From Candidatus Woesearchaeota archaeon (GTDB taxonomy: Archaea > Nanobdellota > Nanobdellia > Woesearchaeales > JAGVXP01), in NCBI GenBank assembly GCA_018303725.1, contig JAGVXP010000055.1, positions 1 to 45,108 of the forward strand: DNA of 45,108 nt, given 5' to 3'. A program made the translations under genes and the position numbers. Of this stretch, positions 17,436-26,339 are shown piece by piece; within the stretch, counting starts at the first letter, position 1, and each line of letters opens with the position of its first letter. The notes under the pieces were generated by a model. That model saw only the letters and a list, made by a program, of their open reading frames with translations. It searched no databases and had not been told where the DNA came from.

Positions 17436-18373
17436 AAATACTGCCTTAATAATTTTGCTAACTCTTCCGGAGTTCCGTTCCTTCTGTAAATGCCTGTTCT
17501 GCCATATTCTTTTGCTGATATGGATGTAACCTCAATATGTGTATGGAAAAAATGGCTTATATCCTTATTCTGGGATAGATTGTCAGATGGAGGAAGGGCT
17601 AAAGGGACTGTGTGGATATCAAGGATGTAGTCGCCTTCGGAATGCAGCTTGATTCTTTTTATTGTCTGGTCAAGGGCATCTGCCAGATGCTGCAACTCAT
17701 GCCTATCCAAGTAACCAAAATCGGCCGTATGTTTTGTTGGGAATAAATGCGCTTCAAATTCATATCTTTGCTGGTACGGCACTATTGATAAAGCAAAATC
17801 ATTTTGGTATATCACTCTTTCCCAAGATGCTATCTCCTCTTTTATTATATCACACCATAAACACCTGTTGTCCCTTAAGTCAAAATGCTTAGAAGACCCA
17901 ATAAGCTCACTTTTAATTGCTGGAGGGACAGTTGGAAAAGCAACCACTTCTGCAACCAGTTTTCCATCATGCTGGTTTTTTGATTCCAAAAAAGCCGCTA
18001 TATACCTGACTCCTCTTATTGTTCTTAAACCAAGTATTCTATCTTTAAATGCTATCAGGAGATATTCCAGCATAGATGGATGATTCGGATCACAGTGGAG
18101 GTATTCATGGGCTCCTGTTGGCGTTCTTGAATCGTAAATATTATTGTTGCGCCCTTCCACCCTTGGAGGAGTTTCCATGATGAGGTCATGCTCGTGAGGC
18201 GAACCGACAATAACTGCGGGGCTTCCGTATGGATATTCAGCTATAACTTTTTTTATGTCTTTTTTTGGAGCCCCATTTTTAACCAGAGAAACGCTGTTCC
18301 CTGTGAAAGGGTCTCTTCTTATTTCAGCATTTATTTTTTCAGCTGTTTTTTCAAGCGTGTTTATTTCCGGCAT
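17432..18373 (-). CDS. galT: Galactose-1-phosphate uridylyltransferase-like (HIT superfamily)
   Basis: GSPHEHDLIMETPPRVEGRNNNIYDSRTPTGAHEY, CLWCDII, FEAHLFPTKH. Confidence 0.7.
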   Translation of the reverse strand: MPEINTLEKTAEKINAEIRRDPFTGNSVSLVKNGAPKKDIKKVIAEYPYGSPAVIVGSPHEHDLIMETPPRVEGRNNNIYDSRTPTGAHEYLHCDPNHPSMLEYLLIAFKDRILGLRTIRGVRYIAAFLESKNQHDGKLVAEVVAFPTVPPAIKSELIGSSKHFDLRDNRCLWCDIIKEEIASWERVIYQNDFALSIVPYQQRYEFEAHLFPTKHTADFGYLDRHELQHLADALDQTIKRIKLHSEGDYILDIHTVPLALPPSDNLSQNKDISHFFHTHIEVTSISAKEYGRTGIYRRNGTPEELAKLLRQYF

Positions 18374-18550
18374 TTTATTTAACGTGGATAATGGTAAATA
18401 AACAAGAAATTTTTCTTTTTTGCCAAATGAAAAATATTTTCAAACATTAGTATCCCGCACACCACAAAAATAAATGGTTTATATAAATTATATAATTCTA
18501 GAAGAGATAGTATTTAAAGGTTTTGATTTTAAAAAGTTTTATTAGAATGA

Positions 18551-19012
18551 CTAGTGAGCATCCTTTTTTATTGCTTCCTGAAGGGTTTGTGATATTTCAG
18601 TAGCTGCTGCCTTAACATCGGGCTGGTTTGCACCTTCAACACCATAAATTTGTTCTTCTATTAAAGTGCCATCTTGTTTTAAGTAAAGGGTAACCGAGTA
18701 TATAGGCGGGTGTTTTGAGATTTCTCTTTGGACTACAAATCTGTCTGGGGAATGGCTATAGAGGATAGTGGTTGATTTCCCTGATAGGTCTCTAGTTTCT
18801 AGAGCATCTGGCATGTCAAATGCTTCAACCACCTCACCAAGGTGTAGATAACCAGAGATAACTTCAGAACATCCATTGAATCTTTTTACTAAAGAAGAAT
18901 GTATAATAGAATTTGCTTTAGCTTTTTGTATTATTAAATCTGCATAAAGACTATTATAGTATGCTTGTGTTATTTTTCGTCCCACTTCTACTGGAATGTA
19001 TGTTTCTGGCAT
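18551..19012 (-). CDS. Hypothetical protein
   Basis: 153-aa ORF, no recognised motif. Confidence 0.55.
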   Translation of the reverse strand: MPETYIPVEVGRKITQAYYNSLYADLIIQKAKANSIIHSSLVKRFNGCSEVISGYLHLGEVVEAFDMPDALETRDLSGKSTTILYSHSPDRFVVQREISKHPPIYSVTLYLKQDGTLIEEQIYGVEGANQPDVKAAATEISQTLQEAIKKDAH

Positions 19013-19275
19013 CTAGTTTGCTCTCCACACCCCTTAACTGGAAAAATATGTGGTTCCTTCTTCTCTTTTTTTATATTATGAAACCACCATTTATATACTT
19101 TTTGATTAAATTTTATAAAATTTATATAATTTAAAAAATTTTAAGGAGTTATATAAAATACTGCTTGGCTATATAATGTGGTTTGTATTCAATTTTTTGG
19201 TTATTTATCGCCAGCAAGTAAAAATAATTTTTTTTAGAAAGTTTTTTATATATACTGCCCTAATTTTACTTTAAA

Positions 19276-20559
19276 ATGCTTGACATCAGATTTGTAAGGG
19301 AAAATGTGGATATTGTAAAGGCAGATTTAAAGAAAAGGAATGACCTTGGAAAGCTTGAATGGGCAGATGATTTAATAGCCAAGGACAAGGAATACAGGGG
19401 GCTTTTGGGAGAAGTTGAGAGGCTAAGGAACAGCAGGAATGTTATTTCTGAGGAAATCAATAAGTTAAGAAAAGAGGGCAAGGATATTTCCGGCAAGGTG
19501 AAAGAAGCCAGGGAGCTGCCTGAAAAGATAAGGCAGGGTGATGAAAGGATTAACGAGCTGAAAGATAAAATAGTTTTCTATTTGATGAGGATTCCTAATA
19601 TATTAGATAAGTCAGTTCCTGTTGGAAAAGACAGTTCTGACAACAAGGTTTTGAGAAAGGTTGGTGAGATAAAGAAGTTTGCATTTGATTTAAAAGGGCA
19701 TGGAGAGCTAATTGAGAGTTTAGGCATGGGTGATTTTGAGCAGGCTGCTAAAGTTAGTGGAAAAGGGTTTTATTACCTGATTGGGGATTTGGCTTTGATG
19801 GAGGTTGCTTTGCAGAAATTTGCTATTGATTTGCTGACAAAAAGAGGCTATAAGCTGGTTGAGCCGCCTTTAATGCTGAGAAGAAAGCCATATGAAGGCG
19901 TTACCGATTTAGGCGATTTTGAAACAATGATGTATAAGATACAGGATGAGGATTTATATTTAATTGCCACATCTGAGCATCCAATTGCTGCCTTGTATAT
20001 GGGCAAGGTTTTTAATGAGGGTGAACTGCCGTTGAGGTATTGCGGGTTAAGCGCCTGCTTTAGAAAGGAGATTGGGAGCCACGGGATTGATGAAAAAGGC
20101 CTGTTTAGGGTTCATCAATTCAATAAGATTGAGCAGTTCATATTTTGCAAGCCCGAAGATTCCAGGAAATTTCATGAAGAATTGATTAAGAACGCTGAGG
20201 ATATTTTCAAGAAATTAAAGCTGCCTTACAGGGTTGTTAGCATATGCACAGGGGATATAGGGACTGTTGCTGCAAAGAAATATGATTTAGAGGCTTATAT
20301 GCCTCGTGAGAAAGAGTATAAAGAGGTTGTTTCATGCTCTAATTGCACTTCATACCAGGCTGTAAGGCTGAATGTTAAATATGCCAAAGGCGATGCTAAA
20401 GAGTATGTCCATACCTTAAATTCAACTGCAATAGCCACTGGAAGGGCTTTAAGGGCCATAGTTGAGAATTACCAGCAGAAAGATGGAAGTATAAAGGTTC
20501 CTGCTGTTTTAGTGCCTTACATGAATGGTGTAAAAGTTATTGGAAAAAAGAAAAGATAA
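19276..20559 (+). CDS. serS: Seryl-tRNA synthetase
   Basis: MLDIRFVRENVDIVKADLKKR, N-terminal coiled coil, class II motifs TSEHPIAALYMGK, FRKEIGSHG, GTVAAKKYDLEAYMP. Confidence 0.97.
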   Translation: MLDIRFVRENVDIVKADLKKRNDLGKLEWADDLIAKDKEYRGLLGEVERLRNSRNVISEEINKLRKEGKDISGKVKEARELPEKIRQGDERINELKDKIVFYLMRIPNILDKSVPVGKDSSDNKVLRKVGEIKKFAFDLKGHGELIESLGMGDFEQAAKVSGKGFYYLIGDLALMEVALQKFAIDLLTKRGYKLVEPPLMLRRKPYEGVTDLGDFETMMYKIQDEDLYLIATSEHPIAALYMGKVFNEGELPLRYCGLSACFRKEIGSHGIDEKGLFRVHQFNKIEQFIFCKPEDSRKFHEELIKNAEDIFKKLKLPYRVVSICTGDIGTVAAKKYDLEAYMPREKEYKEVVSCSNCTSYQAVRLNVKYAKGDAKEYVHTLNSTAIATGRALRAIVENYQQKDGSIKVPAVLVPYMNGVKVIGKKKR

Positions 20560-20593
20560 AATAATTGATATAACAATAAAAAATAATAGAAGT

Positions 20594-20724
20594 TTGGCTA
20601 ATTGCTTCGCAATTAGCCCATCTATCAGTCGCCAAAGGAACTTTGGCGACATGCAGACAAGCCAAAATTCGGTGTAAACAACGGCAGAGCTGATAGGCAC
20701 AACATAATTCCGAATTTTGGCGAA
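20594..20724. other. Hairpin-rich structured intergenic region with pseudoknot-compatible pairing
   Basis: GGCTAATTGC-TTC-GCAATTAGCC; GTCGCCAAAG-GAA-CTTTGGCGAC; GCCAAAATTCGG..CCGAATTTTGGC; CTATCAG..CTGATAG interleaved with the last stem. Confidence 0.85.
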
Positions 20725-20770
20725 ATAAAAAAATAAAGATTATTGATTAAAAAACAAAAAGAGGATAGTT

Positions 20771-21064
20771 ATGACCGAAATACCTGGAATTGTTTGGCTG
20801 ATTGTGGGGATAATGATAACCTTAGTTTCTTTATGGTTGGGGAATAAGAACCTTATACTATTTATAATTGCGGGTGGAGTTATGGTCCTTGTCGGCTTGT
20901 TGAAGATGGTTGTTAAAAGAAAAGAGAAAAAAGAGATGAAGGCTGCAGAAAGACCGCAACAACAGCCGCAATCAGTTAAATATTGCCATAAATGCGGAAC
21001 TGCCTTAATGGCTATTGACCAGTTCTGCCACAACTGCGGAAGCAGGGTATTCCACAGGAGATAG
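20771..21064 (+). CDS. Membrane protein with C-terminal zinc ribbon
   Basis: Two hydrophobic segments then CHKCGTAL..FCHNCG. Confidence 0.75.
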   Translation: MTEIPGIVWLIVGIMITLVSLWLGNKNLILFIIAGGVMVLVGLLKMVVKRKEKKEMKAAERPQQQPQSVKYCHKCGTALMAIDQFCHNCGSRVFHRR

Positions 21065-21065
21065 G

Positions 21066-21545
21066 ATGGCGGATATTACTGGCTCCTTAGAGGAAACACC
21101 TGAAAAAATAATTCTTAAGGTTAAGCAATCTAGAAAAGGCATATCCCTTAATTATTTTGTTATATTAATTTTATTGGTTTTAGGAATTTATAGCCTATTT
21201 AAAAATACAAAAACTATGGAGCTGTTTAGCAAGATATTTTTTGCTGTTGTTATAATTGTGCTGGTATATTCAGAAATTAGAATCCATTATAAAAAACTGG
21301 TAATATCCAACAAGAGGGCTATTTTAAAGGAAGGAATATTAAAAAAGCATGAAGCCACAATAAGCTATCCGTCAATAACAGAGGTGGTTTCCCAACAGAG
21401 CTTTTTAGAGAGGCTGTTTAATTATGGCCATTTGATTATAAGGACAAGCGGGGCTAAAAAGGATTATGAGATTGTCATAGACAAGGTCAGTAGACCGGCT
21501 AAGATAAAAGAGACAATAGAGGGTTTCATGTTCAGAAAGCCATAA
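21066..21545 (+). CDS. bPH2/DUF304-like membrane PH-domain protein
   Basis: Two TM helices then YKKLVISNKRAILKEGILKKHEATISYPSITEVVSQQSFLERLFNYGHLIIRTSG. Confidence 0.75.
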   Translation: MADITGSLEETPEKIILKVKQSRKGISLNYFVILILLVLGIYSLFKNTKTMELFSKIFFAVVIIVLVYSEIRIHYKKLVISNKRAILKEGILKKHEATISYPSITEVVSQQSFLERLFNYGHLIIRTSGAKKDYEIVIDKVSRPAKIKETIEGFMFRKP

Positions 21546-21586
21546 ACTTTAAATATAATGGGGTTATAGTTTTATATGGGGATAAA

Positions 21587-22660
21587 ATGAGTTTGTTTGA
21601 CAATATGCTGCATTCGGACCAGTCTTTGTTTAAGAATGAGATAGCCTTAGACTATAGTTTTATTCCCAAGCTTATTCCTTACAGGGAAAGCCAGCAGAAA
21701 TATATTGCCAGCTGCATAAAACCATTATTCCATGAAAGGAATGGAAAGAATTTGTTGGTTTATGGCAAGCCGGGTGTTGGAAAGACAGTTGCATGCAAGC
21801 ATATCTTCCAGGAACTTGAAGAAGAGACAGATGATGTAATACTAATTTATATTAATTGCTGGCAGAAGAATACCAGTTTTAAGATAATGACAGATATTTG
21901 CGATAAACTTGGGATTAAGTTTGTTCAGAACAAGAAAACAGATGAATTGTTTGGTATGGCCAAGAATGTTGTTAATAAGAAAGCTGTTGTCTTTGCTTTT
22001 GATGAGGTGGATAAAGCAGAGGAATTTGATTTTTTGTATTCAATTCTAGAAGATGTTTACAGGAAGAGTGTTTTGTTGATTACAAATTACAAATCATGGC
22101 TGGATAATTTGGATGAGAGGATCAAATCAAGGCTTAGCGGAGAGTTGCTGGAGTTTAAGCATTACGACTTAGAGGAAACAAGAGGCATATTAAAGCAGAG
22201 AATGGAATATGCTTTTGTTCCTGGCGCTTTTTCCAAAGAAGCGTTTGAACTGATTGTAAAGAAAACAGCCGGATTAGAGGATATAAGAAAGGGGCTGCAT
22301 TTAATGAAAGAAGCTGCTAACATTGCTGAAGATAGAAGCAGCAAACAGATTAGCCTGGATGATGCAAAGAAATCCATAGGCAAATTGGATGAGTTTAGCA
22401 TTAAGGATAGTGCTGAGCTGCTTGAAGATGAAAGAGCTATATTGGATTTAGTTAGGGATGGCTCTGGCGGCAAGATTGGTGATTTGTTTAAGAGCTATAA
22501 AGATAAAGGGGGCAGCCTGGCTTACAGGACCTTTCAAAGGAAGATAAATAGATTGGAGGAAGGCAAGTTTGTTAGTTTGGAAAAAACAGAAGGCGGCGTT
22601 GAGGGCAACACAACAATAGTCAAGTTAAGAGAAGTTAATAAGAAGCTGGGGGATTTCTAG
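21587..22660 (+). CDS. Orc1/Cdc6-family replication initiator
   Basis: LLVYGKPGVGKTVACKHIF Walker A, VFAFDEVDKAE Walker B, C-terminal wHTH SLAYRTFQRKINRLEEGKFV. Confidence 0.9.
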   Translation: MSLFDNMLHSDQSLFKNEIALDYSFIPKLIPYRESQQKYIASCIKPLFHERNGKNLLVYGKPGVGKTVACKHIFQELEEETDDVILIYINCWQKNTSFKIMTDICDKLGIKFVQNKKTDELFGMAKNVVNKKAVVFAFDEVDKAEEFDFLYSILEDVYRKSVLLITNYKSWLDNLDERIKSRLSGELLEFKHYDLEETRGILKQRMEYAFVPGAFSKEAFELIVKKTAGLEDIRKGLHLMKEAANIAEDRSSKQISLDDAKKSIGKLDEFSIKDSAELLEDERAILDLVRDGSGGKIGDLFKSYKDKGGSLAYRTFQRKINRLEEGKFVSLEKTEGGVEGNTTIVKLREVNKKLGDF

Positions 22661-22734
22661 ATAATTTTTAATTGAATAAGATAAAAACAGAAAGTTGGAA
22701 TGTGTTATAACAACCAAAATACATAAAGGATAAT

Positions 22735-23343
22735 TCACTCTTTTATTAAAGTGTATTGTTTTCCCAAAAATGGTGTGATAATTTCAATTGTTTCAGTTTC
22801 TAATTTATTGAAACTGTTTAGTTGCTTACAAACAACTGGTAAATTGATTGGATCTGACTGTCCTGCTCCCAATTTAACTGCATGAAATACTTTTGGTGTG
22901 ATTAATAAATGCACATATTCTGAAAAAGATAGTGGATGATGTGAATAATTTTTAATGTAGTCATAAAATTCTTTAGCTCTTTCACGTATCTGACCCAAAT
23001 CTCCACCAGAAAAATTTTTTGCAAAGTATTCTCCATATGTACTTATAGTTTTTTCAGTGTGAATATGATAGTCTATAACCGCATAATCTCCAATGTCGGT
23101 CAACCTTGCTTCTGAATCAATCCACTTATTTAAGAACGCTACAAGGGGTGATTTGCCTGCTCCTACAGTGGCTAGAGACTCCCTTCCTGTTTCTACAATA
23201 GCAGTTGCAACATATGTGTTAGCTACCCTCAGGCATATCAAATGACCAGTTGTTTCTTCATTTATGTGGATAGATCTTTTTCTAAGCCTTTGGGCAATTT
23301 CTGCAGGCAATACTAGTTTTTCAAGTGATAATTCTCTAAACAT
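22735..23343 (-). CDS. Putative JAMM/JAB-like metalloprotease-fold protein
   Basis: INEETTGHLICLRV (E..G.L), DYHIHTEK (HxH), FSGGD (SxxD), YVHLLITP; longer than usual HxH-SxxD spacing. Confidence 0.5.
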   Translation of the reverse strand: MFRELSLEKLVLPAEIAQRLRKRSIHINEETTGHLICLRVANTYVATAIVETGRESLATVGAGKSPLVAFLNKWIDSEARLTDIGDYAVIDYHIHTEKTISTYGEYFAKNFSGGDLGQIRERAKEFYDYIKNYSHHPLSFSEYVHLLITPKVFHAVKLGAGQSDPINLPVVCKQLNSFNKLETETIEIITPFLGKQYTLIKE

Positions 23344-23419
23344 ATAAACAAATAGAAAAAAATAGGGGTATTTAAATCTTTCTATTTTTATTACTATTAA
23401 GTAGTTAGAATACCAAAAA

Positions 23420-23692
23420 CTAATACTTTATAGAGAAACAGTCAAATTCGTTCTTTGGCTCTTCATAACTTAGTTTAACGTTATCAACCCTTGCTCCTAA
23501 AGGCCCCTTTTTGCAGAATTCAACTAGCTCTCTTAATTTATCTTCCGGCCCTTCTGCTATTACTTCTACATTACCATCACCGGTGTTTCTTACATAACCC
23601 TTTAAGCCAAGTTTATTAGCTACTATATTTGTATTGTGCCTAAAGAAAACCCCTTGCACTCTGCCTGAGACTATAATGTGGAGGCGCTTCAT
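23420..23692 (-). CDS. acyP: Acylphosphatase
   Basis: HIIVSGRVQGVFFRHNT..GLKGYVRNTGDGNVEVIAEGPEDKL. Confidence 0.95.
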   Translation of the reverse strand: MKRLHIIVSGRVQGVFFRHNTNIVANKLGLKGYVRNTGDGNVEVIAEGPEDKLRELVEFCKKGPLGARVDNVKLSYEEPKNEFDCFSIKY

Positions 23693-23911
23693 AACAGACT
23701 GGAGATTGAGAATAGTATTTTAATTTTATCTTTATCCTTTATTTTCGATATGGAAAATAACCACTGGCCACTGGACATCTCCTGGGGTGAGGTATATAAA
23801 TGGGTTTGTCCTACTAATAGCTAAATGTTTTTTTGTATTCGGCAGGAGAAATTCTTCAAGCACCTCCTCTTCCTGCCTTTTTTAAATGGAGGTAAAAAGA
23901 GGCTGATAAAA

Positions 23912-24064
23912 ATGGCAAAATGCTCATTGTGCGGAAAAAAGGTAAAGGCTTATTTTGATCTTTGCTATGATTGCTATAACAGCACCAAAGGCCTGTATCA
24001 TCAGTTCGCAGAACCGATTATATCAAATAGGTTTATGAAAGAGATGGGAATAATTGATTATTGA
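23912..24064 (+). CDS. Small zinc-ribbon protein
   Basis: MAKCSLCGKKVKAYFDLCYDCYNSTKG, 50 aa; ORF extends upstream but ATG 23912 preferred. Confidence 0.65.
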   Translation: MAKCSLCGKKVKAYFDLCYDCYNSTKGLYHQFAEPIISNRFMKEMGIIDY

Positions 24065-24074
24065 GGTGATAAAG

Positions 24075-24194
24075 ATGGAAGACCCGAAATTAATAAAAGA
24101 ATTGTTTTATGAACAAATAAAAAATCTGACTTTAAGGACAAAATGCAATAGTTTTGATTATCAGTTTAGCGGTGAATGGCTAAGGGGCGGTTAA
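24075..24194 (+). CDS. Candidate 39-aa microprotein ending in LRGG
   Basis: RBS-like gaggtgat precedes ATG; MEDPKLIKELFYEQIKNLTLRTKCNSFDYQFSGEWLRGG*; not in the ORF track (too short). Confidence 0.45.
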   Translation: MEDPKLIKELFYEQIKNLTLRTKCNSFDYQFSGEWLRGG

Positions 24195-24346
24195 CTTTTT
24201 TAGAAAAAACATTTATTGGGATTGGAAGATTATAAAAACAGAATAGATTTCATAAATTTGTTTTATTAGCAGAAATCTGCCAGAAAGGATAACATTAGAA
24301 ACCTATAAACAAAACCTTTTTAAATTCAATTTCATTCTATTTTTTT

Positions 24347-24916
24347 ATGAGGATATTAACAAAAGAAGAGTTTGAATTGGAAAAAGAGACCATTATGGAA
24401 GAAATTTGGAACGGTTCTGTTATTATTCATCCTACTGACACAATATATGGGCTTGGTTGCAATGCTTTATTGTTTGAAGCAGTTAAAAAGATAAGGGAAA
24501 TGAAGGAAAGGTATACAAACCCATTTTCAGTTATTGCCCCATCCAAGGGGTGGATAAGGGAAAATTGTTTGATAACAAAGGATGCTGAAAAATGGATTGA
24601 TAAATTGCCTGGGCCATACACATTAATTTTAAAGTTGGAGAATATAGAGTGTATAGCCCCAAATGTTAATGTTGATTTAGACACATTAGGAGTAAGAATG
24701 CCAGACCACTGGTTTAGTAAGGTTGTGAAAGAATTGGCTTTTCCTGTTGTTACAACATCTGCTAATATAGAAAAACAAAACTTTATGATTTCTATAGAGG
24801 ATTTAGACCCAAAAATAAAGTCCAAGATAGAATTAATGATTTATGAGGGAGAAAAGAAAGGAAGACCCTCTAAATTGATTGACTTAACCGGAGAAGAGAG
24901 GGTCATAGAGAGATAG
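24347..24916 (+). CDS. Sua5/YciO/YrdC-family threonylcarbamoyl-AMP synthase
   Basis: IIHPTDTIYGLGCNAL, VIAPSKGWI, PGPYTLILK, TTSANIEKQ. Confidence 0.9.
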   Translation: MRILTKEEFELEKETIMEEIWNGSVIIHPTDTIYGLGCNALLFEAVKKIREMKERYTNPFSVIAPSKGWIRENCLITKDAEKWIDKLPGPYTLILKLENIECIAPNVNVDLDTLGVRMPDHWFSKVVKELAFPVVTTSANIEKQNFMISIEDLDPKIKSKIELMIYEGEKKGRPSKLIDLTGEERVIER

Positions 24917-24945
24917 CAAGATTTTTATATAATATAAACTTCTTA

Positions 24946-25584
24946 ATGGGTATGGAAACTAAAAATAAAAAAGAAGAAAAATTGAAAATTTTAGCAGCCG
25001 GGGATATACATGGGGATACCGGCCTAGCTGAAAGATTGGCTGAAAGAGCAAAAAAAGAAAATGTTGATTTAGTTATTTTATGCGGGGACCTAACATTGAG
25101 TGAAAGCTCAACTAAAAATATAATAGGCCCTTTTAAGAAGAGAAATGAGAAGGTATTATTGATTCCCGGGAATCATGAGACTATAGCAACGGCCGATTTC
25201 CTTTCAGAGCTTTATGGTGTGAAAAACATTCATGGCTATAGTGTGAAATACAAGGATGTTGGTATTTTTGGCGCAGGAGGGGCCAATATTGGCCTATTCC
25301 AGCTAGATGAAAAAGAGATATATGATTTATTGAAAAAAGGATTTGATAAGATAAGATATCTAAAAAAGAAGATAATGGTAACTCATGTTCATCCAACCGG
25401 GACAAAGATGGAGAAATTCACTGAATTCTTCCCAGGCTCAACAGGAATAAGAAGAGCAATAGATAAGTTCCACCCAGATGTTTTGCTTTGCAGTCATGTA
25501 CATGAAGCAGAAGGTATTGAAGAGAAGGTTGGTAAAACCAAGGTAATAAATGTTGGGAAAAAAGGCAAAATAATTGAATTATGA
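24946..25584 (+). CDS. Calcineurin-like metallophosphoesterase
   Basis: AAGDIHGD, VILCGDLT, IPGNHE, VTHVHPTGTKM, CSHVHEAEG. Confidence 0.92.
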   Translation: MGMETKNKKEEKLKILAAGDIHGDTGLAERLAERAKKENVDLVILCGDLTLSESSTKNIIGPFKKRNEKVLLIPGNHETIATADFLSELYGVKNIHGYSVKYKDVGIFGAGGANIGLFQLDEKEIYDLLKKGFDKIRYLKKKIMVTHVHPTGTKMEKFTEFFPGSTGIRRAIDKFHPDVLLCSHVHEAEGIEEKVGKTKVINVGKKGKIIEL

Positions 25585-26289
25585 GGCTGTTTGGACCAAC
25601 CATGGTTTTGAAAGTTTTCCGTAAACACTTACATTTTTTCCATTATAACCTATTAGTGTTGTATTGTAGGGTATTGCAACATTTATATCCCTAACAGAGT
25701 CCCAGCTTATATTTTCATAAACCAGGGTTTTCTTATTGCCTTCCTTATCTAAATATTCCAATTTAAGCGGGACGCCGTAATAAGATTGAACCCACATCAG
25801 GCCATTGTCCCCGTCTGTGTTTGTAAAATTGATCACTTCTACATAATACCTTTCCTTGTAAAGCTCTTCTCTAACTAATTCAGCTTTATTTAAGATAAAT
25901 ACTTTTTCCCTTGGCGTGTCTATATTATAAAGAGAGAAATTGATTGGCTCTGCATAAGGGTCTTTTTCCGGACAGCTTTTCTTTGAACAATAAGTATAAG
26001 CTATTTTTTTTTCTCTTTCCATATAGACCGTGTCGTAAGGTGTGCCGTCTTCAAGGTGTTTTATGGTTGGAAATGCCACCTTTATATCTGGCCCAAGCAT
26101 ATAATAATACCTTTTTTCATTTAAACCTGTTATGTTGTAAAAGAACTGGAATGAGTCAATTGCGATTGTTTTTTCTAAAAGCTCATCTATGATTGACTGT
26201 TCAATTATAGGTCCGTCTGGAGGAGGAGTTGGTCTTTCACAACCAACTACCAATATTATTAATATAACAATTATTATCTTATGCTTCAT
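25579..26289 (-). CDS. Putative lipoprotein
   Basis: MKHKIIIVILIILVVGCERPTPPPDGP lipobox; 3' overlap of 6 nt with the convergent gene. Confidence 0.7.
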   Translation of the reverse strand: MKHKIIIVILIILVVGCERPTPPPDGPIIEQSIIDELLEKTIAIDSFQFFYNITGLNEKRYYYMLGPDIKVAFPTIKHLEDGTPYDTVYMEREKKIAYTYCSKKSCPEKDPYAEPINFSLYNIDTPREKVFILNKAELVREELYKERYYVEVINFTNTDGDNGLMWVQSYYGVPLKLEYLDKEGNKKTLVYENISWDSVRDINVAIPYNTTLIGYNGKNVSVYGKLSKPWLVQTAS

Positions 26290-26339
26290 CTTACTACAAA
26301 AAAGATTTGGTTTGTTATTTATAAATTTTTTGACAGGTT

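Noticed and set aside
18372-18550. Looked for CRISPR-like or tandem repeats in long AT-rich intergenic spaces
   Set aside because: No regularly spaced direct repeats found here or elsewhere in the window.
19019-19100. Possible third copy of the double-hairpin element (gtggttccttc..gaaaccacc)
   Set aside because: Only one short weak stem; lacks the TGAGCATGCTCA linker and partner arm.
24427-24825. 132-aa minus ORF
   Set aside because: Antisense to the Sua5/YrdC gene.
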